From contig CAVYUP010000008.1 of NCBI GenBank assembly GCA_963771705.1, forward strand, positions 186,001 through 250,000: a DNA stretch of 64,000 bases. The letters run 5' to 3'. This document shows positions 45,336 to 54,395 of this stretch, piece after piece (the first letter of the stretch is position 1; every line of letters begins with the position of its first letter). Below the pieces are notes generated by a model. That model was not told where the DNA came from. It made no database searches and saw nothing but the letters and a program-made list of their open reading frames with translations. This stretch comes from DATFVA01 sp963771705 (lineage in GTDB: Bacteria > Bacteroidota > Ignavibacteria > Ignavibacteriales > Ignavibacteriaceae). The position numbers and the translations under genes are program-made.

Positions 45336-45372
45336 CCCGGCATCAGACATCGATTAAATATCTGAAGCCGGG
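45336..45372. terminator. Hairpin at the 3' side of the S9A peptidase gene
   Basis: CCCGGC.TCAGA (45336-45347) pairs with TCTGA.GCCGGG (45361-45372), leaving one A-A mismatch and a 13-base loop. It lies 14 bases past the minus-strand stop codon. The T-tract expected of a classical terminator is absent on both strands, so termination is likely but not certain. Confidence 0.55.
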
Positions 45373-45385
45373 ATAAAAAAATAAT

Positions 45386-47527
45386 TTATTTAAGATTTAA
45401 TCCGAGTTCGTGGGCGAAGAACGTCATAGATGCCGCGTAATTACCTAAACGCTGACTGAAAGAAGCGGTAACGCCGTGACCTTCATTCATTCTTGTTAAT
45501 AATATAATCGGATTGTCAGAAGTATTGGCATCCTGAAGAGCCGCAGCGAACTTCCTGCTCTGCCAGGAGGCTACGCGAGGATCATTCATACCTGTCTCAA
45601 GCAGTACTGCCGGATAATTTGTATTCGGCTTTACATGATGATATGGGGAATATGCATACAGCCACTGAAAACTTTGAGGATTTGCAGCCGAGCCGTATTC
45701 ACTTATATTATACTGACCATTAGGGAAGAGCTCATTCCTTATCATATCATATATACCGACGAAGCTTACCACAGCCTTGAATGCATCCGGATGCTGCGTG
45801 AGCAGGGCACCCATCAGCAGACCGCCATTAGAGCCGCCCATAATGCCGAGGTGTTCTTTATCCGTCCAGTTATTCTTCACCATTGCCTGAGTTGCGGCAT
45901 ACATATCATCGAAAACATTCTGCTTCTTGCTCAGCATACCAGCGGCATGCCAGCCTTCACCATATTCGCCGCCTCCGCGCAGATTTGTAAAGGCAAATAC
46001 GCCACCGTTCTCCAGCCACACCAGATAAGGTCCGATAAAGTGAGGTTTCCTTGTAATACCGAAGCCGCCGTATCCGTAAACAATGGTGGGACGCTTGCCA
46101 TCAGGCGTAATGCTGTCCATTCTAACAACCGTAACAGGTATTTTTGTTCCGTCCTTTGATACAGCTTCAATTACGCTGTATTTAACCTTCGAATAATCTG
46201 CCGCTGGTTTGCCTTGAAATATTGTTTTAAGTTCGCCGGATTCAGAATTGTACAAGTCCCATTTTTCCGGGAATGTCCAGCCCGCATAAGTAATTAAGGC
46301 ACTGCCGTTATCAGGAGAAGAAACAACAGCATTTATTCCTATACCTTCACCGGGGAGTCCCACCGTTTTAACCAGCTTACCCTGCTTATCATACTGATCA
46401 ATTTTCCATTGCGGTCCATTAACCTTAATTAACAGGAAGCCGTTTTGCATGGCAGAAACAGAGTTAAAGGCCCAGTCGCCCTGCGGGACGAGCGTTTTGG
46501 ATGTTCCATTTTTGTTTATTGATAAAAGCTTGCCCAACGGGGCATCCTGATAAGCAACAACAAGAAGGTTATTACCGGCATCCCAGGCCGCACCGGAATT
46601 TATCTCTCCGGAGACTCTTACATTCGCGCTGGTATCTAGTACCTGTTTCCATTCCTCGCTGCTCTGTCTTATATAGACATAATCGGGATCTCCGTCGCCG
46701 AAATGAACAAACATTGCCACCTGTTTACCATCTTCAGACGGGATGAAGGTATATTCGGCTACTTTAGAAAGATCCTTTCCGAAGACCAGTTTGTCATTCT
46801 CCTGAGGCTGGTTTAAGATATGATGATAGAGCGCTGCATTAAACTGGGAAATAGAATCGGGTACCGTTCCCGGCATAGGAAGACGTACATACGTTAAGCC
46901 TTTCTCATCAGCGTCCCACGCCATTCCCGCGGGAGTTGCGCCGCCCCCCGCGCTTACCAGGGAATCACTCAGGTCGCTGCCTGACTTCAGATCTCTTATG
47001 TGTATTGTTGCAGCTTCTGTGCCCCCCTCCGCGGTTGTATAAGCCAGGTAATTTCCATCAGGCGACGGCCAGAAACCTGTAATAGCTACGTCGCTTCCCA
47101 TAGCATTCGGATCAACGAGCACAGTTGTATTTCCTTCCGGCCAGGATCTTGTTGCCACAACTGCCTGGGCCTGAGGGGGAGTAGACTGCATAAAATAAAG
47201 CTGACCGTTCATCAGCTTCGGACCGTATTGTTCAACCCCTGTTGTCTGCAGTTCTTTTATTCTGTCTTCAATTTTCTTTCCCTCAGGAAAACCCGAGAGA
47301 ACCTTCTCAGAATATTTATTCTGGTCTGCAATCCATTGCTGCACCCCGGGAGCGTTATTATTTTCAAGCCAGCGGAAAGGATCGGACACTTTTGTTCCAA
47401 AATAATTTGTAATTACAGTATCCTTTTGGGTTTCAGGGAGTTCTTTATTCCCATGTTTATTATTACTGCATCCTGCCACGAAAGCTCCCAGCAGAATTAT
47501 TATAAAAAAATATTTTTTCGTAAACAT
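45386..47527 (-). CDS. Prolyl oligopeptidase (S9A) lipoprotein
   Basis: 713 residues. A lipoprotein signal ends in LGAFVAGCSNN, so it is anchored in the envelope. The N-terminal seven-bladed propeller begins with DPFRWLENNNAPGVQQWIADQN, typical of the S9A branch, and the hydrolase domain has GYGGFGI, GGEYGEGWH, GGSNGGLLMG (catalytic Ser566), ETGMNDPRV (Asp) and NEGHGV (His). It cuts short peptides after proline. The spacer before mraZ (332 bases) lies upstream. With the S9 peptidase at 40834 this gives two exported peptidases of the family within 7 kb. Confidence 0.93.
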   Translation of the reverse strand: MFTKKYFFIIILLGAFVAGCSNNKHGNKELPETQKDTVITNYFGTKVSDPFRWLENNNAPGVQQWIADQNKYSEKVLSGFPEGKKIEDRIKELQTTGVEQYGPKLMNGQLYFMQSTPPQAQAVVATRSWPEGNTTVLVDPNAMGSDVAITGFWPSPDGNYLAYTTAEGGTEAATIHIRDLKSGSDLSDSLVSAGGGATPAGMAWDADEKGLTYVRLPMPGTVPDSISQFNAALYHHILNQPQENDKLVFGKDLSKVAEYTFIPSEDGKQVAMFVHFGDGDPDYVYIRQSSEEWKQVLDTSANVRVSGEINSGAAWDAGNNLLVVAYQDAPLGKLLSINKNGTSKTLVPQGDWAFNSVSAMQNGFLLIKVNGPQWKIDQYDKQGKLVKTVGLPGEGIGINAVVSSPDNGSALITYAGWTFPEKWDLYNSESGELKTIFQGKPAADYSKVKYSVIEAVSKDGTKIPVTVVRMDSITPDGKRPTIVYGYGGFGITRKPHFIGPYLVWLENGGVFAFTNLRGGGEYGEGWHAAGMLSKKQNVFDDMYAATQAMVKNNWTDKEHLGIMGGSNGGLLMGALLTQHPDAFKAVVSFVGIYDMIRNELFPNGQYNISEYGSAANPQSFQWLYAYSPYHHVKPNTNYPAVLLETGMNDPRVASWQSRKFAAALQDANTSDNPIILLTRMNEGHGVTASFSQRLGNYAASMTFFAHELGLNLK

Positions 47528-47778
47528 TTTTCTTACCTGTCATTTATTTATTCAAGTTTTCATTTGTTAAAAATTATCCATCTATCAAAACTAAATGTAT
47601 TTTATTCATACTTCAATTTTTGCAGTCGCTCTCAGAGAAAATGCTCCCCCAATTGTGTTTCCATTCACCACCCACCGCCGACGTTATGACAAATCCGGAA
47701 GTTTTAGTTCAATAATCACACTTTATCCTCCCAGGGTAAAATTCTTTTACCGTTTGTGGTGAAAATGAAAAAAAATTC

Positions 47779-47810
47779 TTGACTTTCCAGATTAAATTAT
47801 GTTAATTTTG
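47779..47810 (+). promoter_or_regulatory. Promoter of the dcw cluster (mraZ)
   Basis: TTGACT (47779-47784) is followed after 17 bases by TTAATT (47802-47807). The same place also reads TAATTTTG (47803-47810), an exact match to the Bacteroidota -7 consensus TAnnTTTG, with TTG at the -33 position 21 bases upstream. Transcription would begin at about 47814, inside the operator. Confidence 0.6.
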
Positions 47811-47838
47811 GGGAGTTGTGGGGAATTGTGGTGAATTA
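47809..47838 (+). promoter_or_regulatory. MraZ operator: three direct repeats TGGGN at 10-bp spacing
   Basis: TGGGGAGTTG (47809-47818), TGGGGAATTG (47819-47828) and TGGTGAATTA (47829-47838) are head-to-tail. This equals three TGGGN boxes separated by 5-base spacers, the site reported for MraZ upstream of mraZ in E. coli, with one G-to-T change in the third copy. It overlaps the predicted transcription start, which fits autorepression of the cluster. Confidence 0.85.
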
Positions 47839-47859
47839 TTCCAAGTAAAGGTTGAAAAT

Positions 47860-48294
47860 TTGTTCAGAGGACAATACACATATTCAGTTGACTCCAAGGG
47901 AAGGTTAAGTATACCGGCCAAATTAAGGCGTCAGCTATCACCCGAGGCAAATGATACCTTTGTTATGACACAGGGAACGGCCAACTGTATAGATGTATAT
48001 CCTATGGACCAGTGGCAGCACTTTGAACAGAAGCTAATCGACCTTAATCCATTCAATCCGCAGGAAGCAAAATTTATCAGGATGATACTGCAGTACGCGA
48101 CAGAAGATAAACTTGATTCACAATCGAGGATTTTAATTCCGCCAAACTTACTTGAATATGCAAAGATCGAAAAAGAAGTACTTGTATTAGGCGCGCTGAA
48201 GAAGATTGAATTATGGAATCCCAATACGTACAAGGAATATCTCGAACAATCTTCTGAAACTTACGAAGAGATTGCAGCAAAAGTAATGGCGTAA
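47860..48294 (+). CDS. mraZ: Transcriptional regulator MraZ
   Basis: 144 residues when started at TTG 47860, which gives the family N-terminus MFRGQYTYSVDSKGRLSIPAK. AAAGG at 47847-47851 is well spaced for it. The in-frame GTG at 47818 would add 14 residues and put the operator inside the gene, so it is rejected. Two SpoVT/AbrB-like DNA-binding domains are seen, each with a family motif (DSKGRLSIPAKLR and DSQSRILIPPNLL). MraZ forms ring-shaped oligomers and represses the dcw promoter. The rsmH ATG follows the stop after 2 bases. Confidence 0.95.
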   Translation: MFRGQYTYSVDSKGRLSIPAKLRRQLSPEANDTFVMTQGTANCIDVYPMDQWQHFEQKLIDLNPFNPQEAKFIRMILQYATEDKLDSQSRILIPPNLLEYAKIEKEVLVLGALKKIELWNPNTYKEYLEQSSETYEEIAAKVMA

Positions 48295-48296
48295 AG

Positions 48297-49220
48297 ATGA
48301 AGACTCATCATACGCCGGTTTTATTGAATGAAAGTATTGAGTACCTGATAACAGATAAATCAGGAAAATATTTTGATGCAACGCTTGGATTCGGCGGACA
48401 TACTGAAGCGTTCTTAAATATTCTGAATAAAGACGCGGTTATTGCTGCTTCTGATGTAGATAAAGATGCATTCAGCTTTTCAAAGGAAAAATTTTCTAAA
48501 GATGACCGGGCAAGACTTTATAATTTTAATTTTTCTGAAATAGATGTTATCGCGAAGATAGAATCTTTCGGGTTCTTTGACGGAATTTTTGCAGATCTTG
48601 GAGTTTCCTCGTTTCAGCTCGATAATCCCTCTTCGGGATTCACTTACAGAGAGGAAGCAAAACTGGATCTGAGGATGGATAAATCCAAAGTTGTAAGCGC
48701 CGCCGACATAATAAATTCATTTTCTGAAGAGGATCTTGCGGATATTTTCTTTCATTACGGCGAAGAACGGCTTTCCAGGAGGATTGCCAGAGAGATAGGC
48801 CGGAGGAGGATTGACAGCAGGATAGAGACCACTTCTCAGCTGACGGAAATAATCAAAGGAGTAATTCCGTTCAAGAATCAGAACAAAACATTATCCAGAA
48901 TTTTCCAGTCCCTGAGGATTTATGTAAATGACGAGCTAGGAGTGCTGAAGACTTTCCTTGATAAGTCAGTAAGTCTACTTAATAAAGGCGGAAGAATTGT
49001 GATTATTTCATATCATTCACTTGAGGACAGGATAGTGAAGGAAACATTTAAATATGAAACACTCGACTGCATCTGTCCGAAGGAATATCCGGTTTGCCAG
49101 TGCGACAAGGAAAGGAGATTAAAGATACTCACCCGTAAACCCGTTACAGCGTCTCCGGACGAAACTTCAGGCAACCCCAGAGCGAGGAGCGCGAAACTAA
49201 GAGCAGCGGAGAGAGTATGA
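48297..49220 (+). CDS. rsmH: 16S rRNA (cytosine(1402)-N4)-methyltransferase
   Basis: 307 residues. Motifs are HTPVLLNESIEYL, DATLGFGGHTEAFL (SAM binding), FADLGVSSFQLD, GFTYREEAKLDLRMD, RIARRIV-like RRIAREIGRRR, FQSLRIYVNDELGVLKTFL and ISYHSLEDRIVKETF. It methylates N4 of C1402 in 16S rRNA, using SAM. It is the usual second gene of the dcw cluster, overlapping ftsL by 4 bases (ATGA). Confidence 0.97.
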   Translation: MKTHHTPVLLNESIEYLITDKSGKYFDATLGFGGHTEAFLNILNKDAVIAASDVDKDAFSFSKEKFSKDDRARLYNFNFSEIDVIAKIESFGFFDGIFADLGVSSFQLDNPSSGFTYREEAKLDLRMDKSKVVSAADIINSFSEEDLADIFFHYGEERLSRRIAREIGRRRIDSRIETTSQLTEIIKGVIPFKNQNKTLSRIFQSLRIYVNDELGVLKTFLDKSVSLLNKGGRIVIISYHSLEDRIVKETFKYETLDCICPKEYPVCQCDKERRLKILTRKPVTASPDETSGNPRARSAKLRAAERV

Positions 49221-49546
49221 AGAAAGGTTCAAAACCATTCCTTTTCTTCAGTGTTATGTTATTTACTTCTTTTATTGTATTGGTGCTTTTTTATGTCGGT
49301 ATAAAGTTAAAATGCGAAGAGCTGACCAAAGAAAAAATTCTGGCGGAAAAGCAACTTGATCTGAAAAGCAACTGGCAAGTTAATCTGACGGTTAAAGAAC
49401 AATATCTATCCTCGGAAGAAAGGATCACTGAGATTGCGGAAAAAGAACTCGGAATGATTAGAGGAGGCCCGCCGGTCTTGAAAGTTAAGGTAGACAAGGA
49501 AAAAATTGAACAAATTGAAAATCAGCTAAAAGAAAAGTATGATTAA
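49217..49546 (+). CDS. ftsL: Cell division protein FtsL
   Basis: 109 residues. One membrane helix (~8-29, FLFFSVMLFTSFIVLVLFYVGI) follows a short basic cytosolic tail; a periplasmic coiled coil (~33-100) then runs through CEELTKEKILAEKQLDLKSN, and AEKELGMIRG is the FtsL-like EKELGM motif. FtsL is weakly conserved; size, topology and position between rsmH and ftsI make the call. It bridges FtsB/FtsQ and FtsI in the divisome. It overlaps rsmH by 4 bases and ftsI by 8. Confidence 0.9.
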   Translation: MKKGSKPFLFFSVMLFTSFIVLVLFYVGIKLKCEELTKEKILAEKQLDLKSNWQVNLTVKEQYLSSEERITEIAEKELGMIRGGPPVLKVKVDKEKIEQIENQLKEKYD

Positions 49547-51539
49547 CCGGAGATTGCTGCTTATAGTCCTTTTTGCATTTATCAGTTTTATAATACTGAT
49601 AATCAAACTAGTTGATATCCAGATTGTAAAAAGCGAAGAGTTAAGATACTATGCGGAGAGGCAGCAGACATCGGTAGATAAGATCAAGGCTGACCGGGGA
49701 CTTATATACGACAGAAATAATTCTCTTCTTGTATACAACAGGGATGACATCACCTTCTTTGCTGATATGCGGATGACCTCTGAGGCCGAGAAGATTAAGA
49801 TCGCGGATAAATTTGCATCGGTATTCGGTAAATCAAAAACTCATTACCTCAGCCTTATGAAAGCAAAAGGGCGGAATGTATGCCTCGAAAAAAAGGTTTC
49901 CGGAGAAAAGGCTATACTTCTGAAAAGTATAAGGATGCCTTCAGTTTTTTCTGTAGACGATCCCACAAGGGTATATTACTATAAAGACCTTGCCGCTCAT
50001 TTACTGGGCTATGTAAATAGTAATTACAACGGTGTAAGCGGTGTTGCTAAAACATTTGACGACATCCTTTCCGGTGAAGACGGCGCGATGATAGTTGAGA
50101 GAGACGCGATAGGTGATATGATTACAGTTGAAGAAGAACAGACTAAACCTGCTGTACCAGGGCTTAATATTTACCTCACAATTGATAAGGCTTTTCAGTC
50201 GATCCTTGAGGATGAACTGGAGGCAGGGGTGAAAGAGTATGATGCTGCCTCCGGGGTGGGCATAATAATGAATCCCAATACCGGAGAGATACTTGCGCTG
50301 GCAAACATACAGGACTTTGATCCCAACAATTACTGGGAATATTCGGACGACCAGAGAAGAAACAGGGCAATTACGGACACTTATGAGCCCGGCTCAACGT
50401 TTAAATCATTTACCCTTGCATCATTACTAGATCAGAATCTATGCAAAGAGAACGAGTCAGTTTTTGTTGAGAACGGTCGATACAAGGTTAAATCGGTATA
50501 CATAAGCGACACCCATGAGCATGCTTACCTTACTGTTAAGGGGATTATAGAGCAGTCGAGCAACATAGGTATCTCAAAGCTTGTACAGCGACTAGACGAT
50601 GAATCATTTTACAAATATGCCCGCGGTTTCGGTTTCGGGAATTTTACTTCTGTATCTCTTCCGGGTGAAGTAAAAGGTACGCTGAAAAAACCGGATGAGT
50701 GGGGGAGTCTCACCAAAACTTTTATGTCATTTGGATACGAGATTGCTGTTACTCCGCTTCAGCTGATAACGGGCTACTGCGCCATAGTAAATGGCGGGAT
50801 ATTGTATGAACCAAGGATACTTTTGAAGGAAGCAAGTCGTGACGGAGGAACAGTTGTAACAAACTCTCCCCGTGAAGTAAGAAGAGTAATCTCAGAATCT
50901 ACCTCCCTAAGAATGAGAAAGCTGCTGGTTGGAGTAGTTGAGAACGGTACCGGGAAAAATGCCAGGATTGATGGTGTTTCAATCGGCGGTAAAACCGGGA
51001 CCTCGCAGCGTATTATAGACGGCAGTTATTCCAAGGCAAGCTATAATTCCTCCTTCATAGGATTCTTTCCAGCGGATAATCCTCAGGTTGTCTGCCTGGT
51101 ACTGTTAAATTCACCGAAGATAGGAAGATACGGCGGTCTGGCCGCGGCCCCCATCTTCAAGAACGTAGCAAAGAGAATTATTGAACGTGATCCGGAAATT
51201 ATAAAACCTCTGGAGGATAACAAGATCAACCAGGATCTGAAAGTTGCCGGAGTTAGAAATACACAGGACGATAATGTAGTATACACCAACGCGGCATTTC
51301 ATTCTCCTGATCCCGATTTAATTTCTGTGTGCATGGAAAAAAAAATTATGCCTGACCTCAGCAGCTATCATATTAAAGATGCTATTACAATTTTATCAGG
51401 ACTCGGTGTAAGGTATGTTATGAATGGAACCGGTATGGTTATATCACAGAGTATTGCTCCCGGTTCCAAGATAAAAAAAGGTCAGCTTTGCAGGCTGGAA
51501 TGTAAAGAGATAGCAGTTAACGGCACTTCAGTTTATTAA
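49539..51539 (+). CDS. ftsI: Penicillin-binding protein FtsI with one PASTA domain
   Basis: 666 residues. An N-terminal membrane helix (~4-25) is followed by the dimerisation domain (~35-170; DRGLIYDRNNSLLVY) and the transpeptidase domain with YEPGSTFKSF (SxxK, Ser286), EQSSNIGI (SxN) and GGKTGTSQ (KTG). A single PASTA domain (~603-662, PDLSSYHIKDAITILSGLGV) ends the protein. It crosslinks septal peptidoglycan. It overlaps ftsL by 8 bases and murE by 1 (TAATG). A C-terminal PASTA domain is more typical of Gram-positive FtsI/Spo than of E. coli PBP3, but is common in this lineage. Confidence 0.95.
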   Translation: MINRRLLLIVLFAFISFIILIIKLVDIQIVKSEELRYYAERQQTSVDKIKADRGLIYDRNNSLLVYNRDDITFFADMRMTSEAEKIKIADKFASVFGKSKTHYLSLMKAKGRNVCLEKKVSGEKAILLKSIRMPSVFSVDDPTRVYYYKDLAAHLLGYVNSNYNGVSGVAKTFDDILSGEDGAMIVERDAIGDMITVEEEQTKPAVPGLNIYLTIDKAFQSILEDELEAGVKEYDAASGVGIIMNPNTGEILALANIQDFDPNNYWEYSDDQRRNRAITDTYEPGSTFKSFTLASLLDQNLCKENESVFVENGRYKVKSVYISDTHEHAYLTVKGIIEQSSNIGISKLVQRLDDESFYKYARGFGFGNFTSVSLPGEVKGTLKKPDEWGSLTKTFMSFGYEIAVTPLQLITGYCAIVNGGILYEPRILLKEASRDGGTVVTNSPREVRRVISESTSLRMRKLLVGVVENGTGKNARIDGVSIGGKTGTSQRIIDGSYSKASYNSSFIGFFPADNPQVVCLVLLNSPKIGRYGGLAAAPIFKNVAKRIIERDPEIIKPLEDNKINQDLKVAGVRNTQDDNVVYTNAAFHSPDPDLISVCMEKKIMPDLSSYHIKDAITILSGLGVRYVMNGTGMVISQSIAPGSKIKKGQLCRLECKEIAVNGTSVY

Positions 51540-53008
51540 TGGAGCTGACAGAATTAATAAATAGCGTGCATGTTATTCAGGTTGTGGGGAATGTTCAAAG
51601 GAAGGATGTTGCAGGGATATTTTATGATTCGAGGCAGGTTGTTACGGGTTCGGTTTTTGTTGCTGTAAAAGGGTTTAATGTTGACGGACACAGGTTCATA
51701 ACAGATGCCCTCAATAAAGGAGCCCTTGCTGTAGTTCTTGAAGATAATGACGCTGTGCCGGATGAAATTTTTCTTCATACTGAAACGGCGAAGATACTGG
51801 TTAAAGATTCCAGACAGGCGCTGGCTGAATTATCAAAAGGCTTTTATAAAAATGTATCGGAAAAAATTAAACTGATAGGAATAACAGGAACAAAAGGAAA
51901 AACAACTACTTCATTTATAATAAAAAGTATACTGGAAACAGCCGGATATAAAACCGGACTTATAGGAACGATATCTAATTATATAGGAGATAAGGAAATA
52001 GAGTCTTCGCTTACGACGCCTGAATCAAATGACCTCAATAAGCTGCTGCTTGAGATGTACAACAACGGATGCAATTATGTTGTTATGGAAGTGTCATCTC
52101 ACGCCCTTGCCTTGAAACGTGTTTTTGGTCTCAATTTTTCGGCTGCTGTATTCACTAATATTTCCTCAGATCACCTCGATTTTCATCAGAATTTTGAAAA
52201 TTACCTATCAGCGAAAAAAATACTTTTTGATAACCTTAGTTTGTCTGCATTCGGTGTATACAATGTTGATGATAAATCTTCCCCAAAGATCATCGAAAAT
52301 AGAGTGGCTCCTCTATATTCACTAGGTAAGATGCCGGGTGCAGACTTTAATATTAAAGACATCTCCTACGACCTTGAAGGCACCTATTTCACTATTGAAA
52401 GAGAAGACAGTAATTATCCGGTAACAACGCCGCTGGTCGGGGAATTTAACGCATACAACGCTTCTTTCGCTTTTGCTGTAACTACTTTATTGGGTATAGA
52501 TCCCGGGACAGCTGTAAAGGGTATAAAGAATACTCCGCAGGTGCCGGGAAGATTTGAATTAACAAGCAAAGGCGAGAAAAAAGTAATCATAGATTATTCG
52601 CATAATGCCGACAGTCTTGAGAAAACCTTAACGGCGATAAGAAGTATAGTGGCCGAAAAGCACCCGGTATATACGGTATTCGGCTGCGGGGGAAACAGGG
52701 ATAAAACAAAGAGGCCTGTAATGGGCAGGATTGCCTCAGACCTAAGCACGAAGGTATTCATTACTTCCGATAATCCCCGAAATGAAAATCCTGCAGAAAT
52801 TATTAAAGAGATTGAAGCTGGAATTGAAAAACAGAACTATGAAGTTATTGAAGACAGGGAAGAAGCAATTAAAACAGCGATAAAGAAGTCTGAACCTGAT
52901 GCAGTGATTCTGATAGCAGGTAAAGGGCATGAAACTTACCAGGAGATAAAAGGAGTTAGAAGACATTTTTCCGATAGGGAAATGGCTGAGAAATATCTGA
53001 ATATATGA
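51539..53008 (+). CDS. murE: UDP-N-acetylmuramoyl-tripeptide synthetase MurE
   Basis: 489 residues. The N-terminal Mur ligase domain has YDSRQVVTGSVFVAVKG; the central ATPase has GITGTKGKTTTSFI (P-loop) and TNISSDHLDFHQNFENYL; the C-terminal domain has DNPRNENPAEI (the DNPR motif that selects meso-diaminopimelate) and GKGHETYQEI. It adds the third residue to UDP-MurNAc-L-Ala-D-Glu. The DNPR box predicts meso-Dap rather than lysine, so a Dap-type peptidoglycan is expected. It overlaps murF by 4 bases. Confidence 0.97.
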   Translation: MELTELINSVHVIQVVGNVQRKDVAGIFYDSRQVVTGSVFVAVKGFNVDGHRFITDALNKGALAVVLEDNDAVPDEIFLHTETAKILVKDSRQALAELSKGFYKNVSEKIKLIGITGTKGKTTTSFIIKSILETAGYKTGLIGTISNYIGDKEIESSLTTPESNDLNKLLLEMYNNGCNYVVMEVSSHALALKRVFGLNFSAAVFTNISSDHLDFHQNFENYLSAKKILFDNLSLSAFGVYNVDDKSSPKIIENRVAPLYSLGKMPGADFNIKDISYDLEGTYFTIEREDSNYPVTTPLVGEFNAYNASFAFAVTTLLGIDPGTAVKGIKNTPQVPGRFELTSKGEKKVIIDYSHNADSLEKTLTAIRSIVAEKHPVYTVFGCGGNRDKTKRPVMGRIASDLSTKVFITSDNPRNENPAEIIKEIEAGIEKQNYEVIEDREEAIKTAIKKSEPDAVILIAGKGHETYQEIKGVRRHFSDREMAEKYLNI

Positions 53009-54393
53009 AGAGGATCGGAATATCACTTGAAGATTTGTTTAATCTGGAATCTGCGGTTCTTTATAACCCGGATAATTTCAGAACTATAAGGAATGTATCG
53101 ATTGATTCCAGGAATATACCGGGCAGCTGCCTGTTTGTAGCGATAAAAGGCGAAAGGTTCGACGGGCATGATTATATTGACGAAGCCGTTTCAAACGGCG
53201 CCATTGCTGTACTGGTTAACAAGAAGAAGCTGAAGAAATTGGGAGATATAGACGTACCGGCAGCGGCTGTTGAGGATACGGTAAAAGCCTTAGGTGAGCT
53301 GGCCGGAGTCTGGAGGAAAAAACTTAGTACGAAAATTATCGGGATAACCGGCAGCGCAGGTAAAACATCAACAAAAGAGATGGCAGCCATGCTTTTAAGT
53401 ACGAAATATAAGGTTAACAAAACCGTTGCTAACCACAACAACCATATCGGTGTTCCTCTAACTCTCTTCAGCACAAATGAGAAGCACGATATTCTCGTTG
53501 CGGAGCTTGGTACAAACCACTTTGGAGAAATTGAGTACACGGCAAAGATAGCTCTTCCGGATTATGCTGTGATTACAAATATCGGTGATTCTCACCTTGA
53601 ATTCTTTTTAAATAGAAAAGGTGTATTGAAAGAAAAATCGGCACTATTTAAAGCAACTGCAGAAATGAATGGTACTCTCTTTATAAATGAAGATGACAAA
53701 TTATTGAAGGAGACGGCGAAGGATTATAAAAAGAAAGTTACTTACGGTTTCAACTCGAATTCGGCAGTTAGAGGAAAAGTGTGCGGATATACCGATGACG
53801 GAAGGCCTGAGATTGAAATTACCTACAAAAAGAATAAGCTTAAAATTGATATGCCCCTATACGGTGAAGCCAACGCGAAAAACTTTCTTGCCGCCGCGGC
53901 AGTGGCATTTACGTTAGGATTGTCTGTAAAGGAAGTTACTGAAGGACTAAATAAGCTGAAGCAGGTGGAGAAACGATTAAACGTTAAACGCGGTAAGAAT
54001 ATTTTACTACTTGATGATACTTATAACGCAAGTCCTGTTTCAATGAAAGAAGCAATGAACCTTGCAGGAAAAATAAAGCTGTACAGCCGCAAGATAGCCG
54101 TACTTGGCGATATGCGCGAACTTGGTGAAGAAGGACCCGAACTTCACCGGAAATTAGCTTCCGCAGTGAAAGCGAACAAATTCAGCGAGGTATTCCTTAT
54201 CGGTCCGCTGATGAAAAATCTATATAAGGAATTGAAGCAGAAATCTGTTAACGCAAGGTTCTTCAGTTCACGGCAGAAACTTAACGATTTTCTCAGAGAA
54301 CAGGATTTAAGTAAATCTGTCATCCTTGTGAAAGGTTCACGGGGAATGAAGATGGAAGAATTTGTAAGAATTATCGAAGAAAAAGCCGGATAA
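53005..54393 (+). CDS. murF: UDP-N-acetylmuramoyl-tripeptide-D-alanyl-D-alanine ligase MurF
   Basis: 462 residues. SIDSRNIPGSCLFVAIKGER opens the N-terminal domain; the P-loop is ITGSAGKTSTKEM; HNNHIGVPLTLF, AELGTNHFGEIEY and NIGDSHLEF mark the central domain; DDTYNASPVSMKEAM and LGDMRELGEEGPELH mark the C-terminal one. It joins D-Ala-D-Ala to the tripeptide. The ddl gene that makes D-Ala-D-Ala is not in this window. It overlaps murE by 4 bases and leaves 2 bases before mraY. Confidence 0.97.
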   Translation: MKRIGISLEDLFNLESAVLYNPDNFRTIRNVSIDSRNIPGSCLFVAIKGERFDGHDYIDEAVSNGAIAVLVNKKKLKKLGDIDVPAAAVEDTVKALGELAGVWRKKLSTKIIGITGSAGKTSTKEMAAMLLSTKYKVNKTVANHNNHIGVPLTLFSTNEKHDILVAELGTNHFGEIEYTAKIALPDYAVITNIGDSHLEFFLNRKGVLKEKSALFKATAEMNGTLFINEDDKLLKETAKDYKKKVTYGFNSNSAVRGKVCGYTDDGRPEIEITYKKNKLKIDMPLYGEANAKNFLAAAAVAFTLGLSVKEVTEGLNKLKQVEKRLNVKRGKNILLLDDTYNASPVSMKEAMNLAGKIKLYSRKIAVLGDMRELGEEGPELHRKLASAVKANKFSEVFLIGPLMKNLYKELKQKSVNARFFSSRQKLNDFLREQDLSKSVILVKGSRGMKMEEFVRIIEEKAG

Positions 54394-54395
54394 CA

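Larger units (their letters stand above)
45080..45385. other. Intergenic region after tRNA-Thr
   Basis: 306 bases carry an 11-bp tandem repeat (45113-45153), two copies of GCTTTTAAAAG around 45160 and 45290, and a strong hairpin (45336-45372) near the 3' end of the convergent S9 peptidase gene. No ORF is supported. No second tRNA or small RNA was recognised. Confidence 0.6.
47528..47859. other. Divergent region upstream of mraZ and the S9A peptidase gene
   Basis: 332 bases hold the promoter and MraZ operator of the dcw cluster (47779-47838) and must also carry the S9A peptidase promoter. The remaining ~250 bases are AT-rich with no supported ORF; a 229-codon plus-strand frame crossing 47000-47689 is a shadow of the peptidase gene. 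Confidence 0.55.

Noticed and set aside
47000..47689. 229-codon plus-strand ORF across the start of the S9A peptidase
   Set aside because: Mostly antisense to the peptidase; Cys/Ser/His-rich nonsense composition and no ribosome site.
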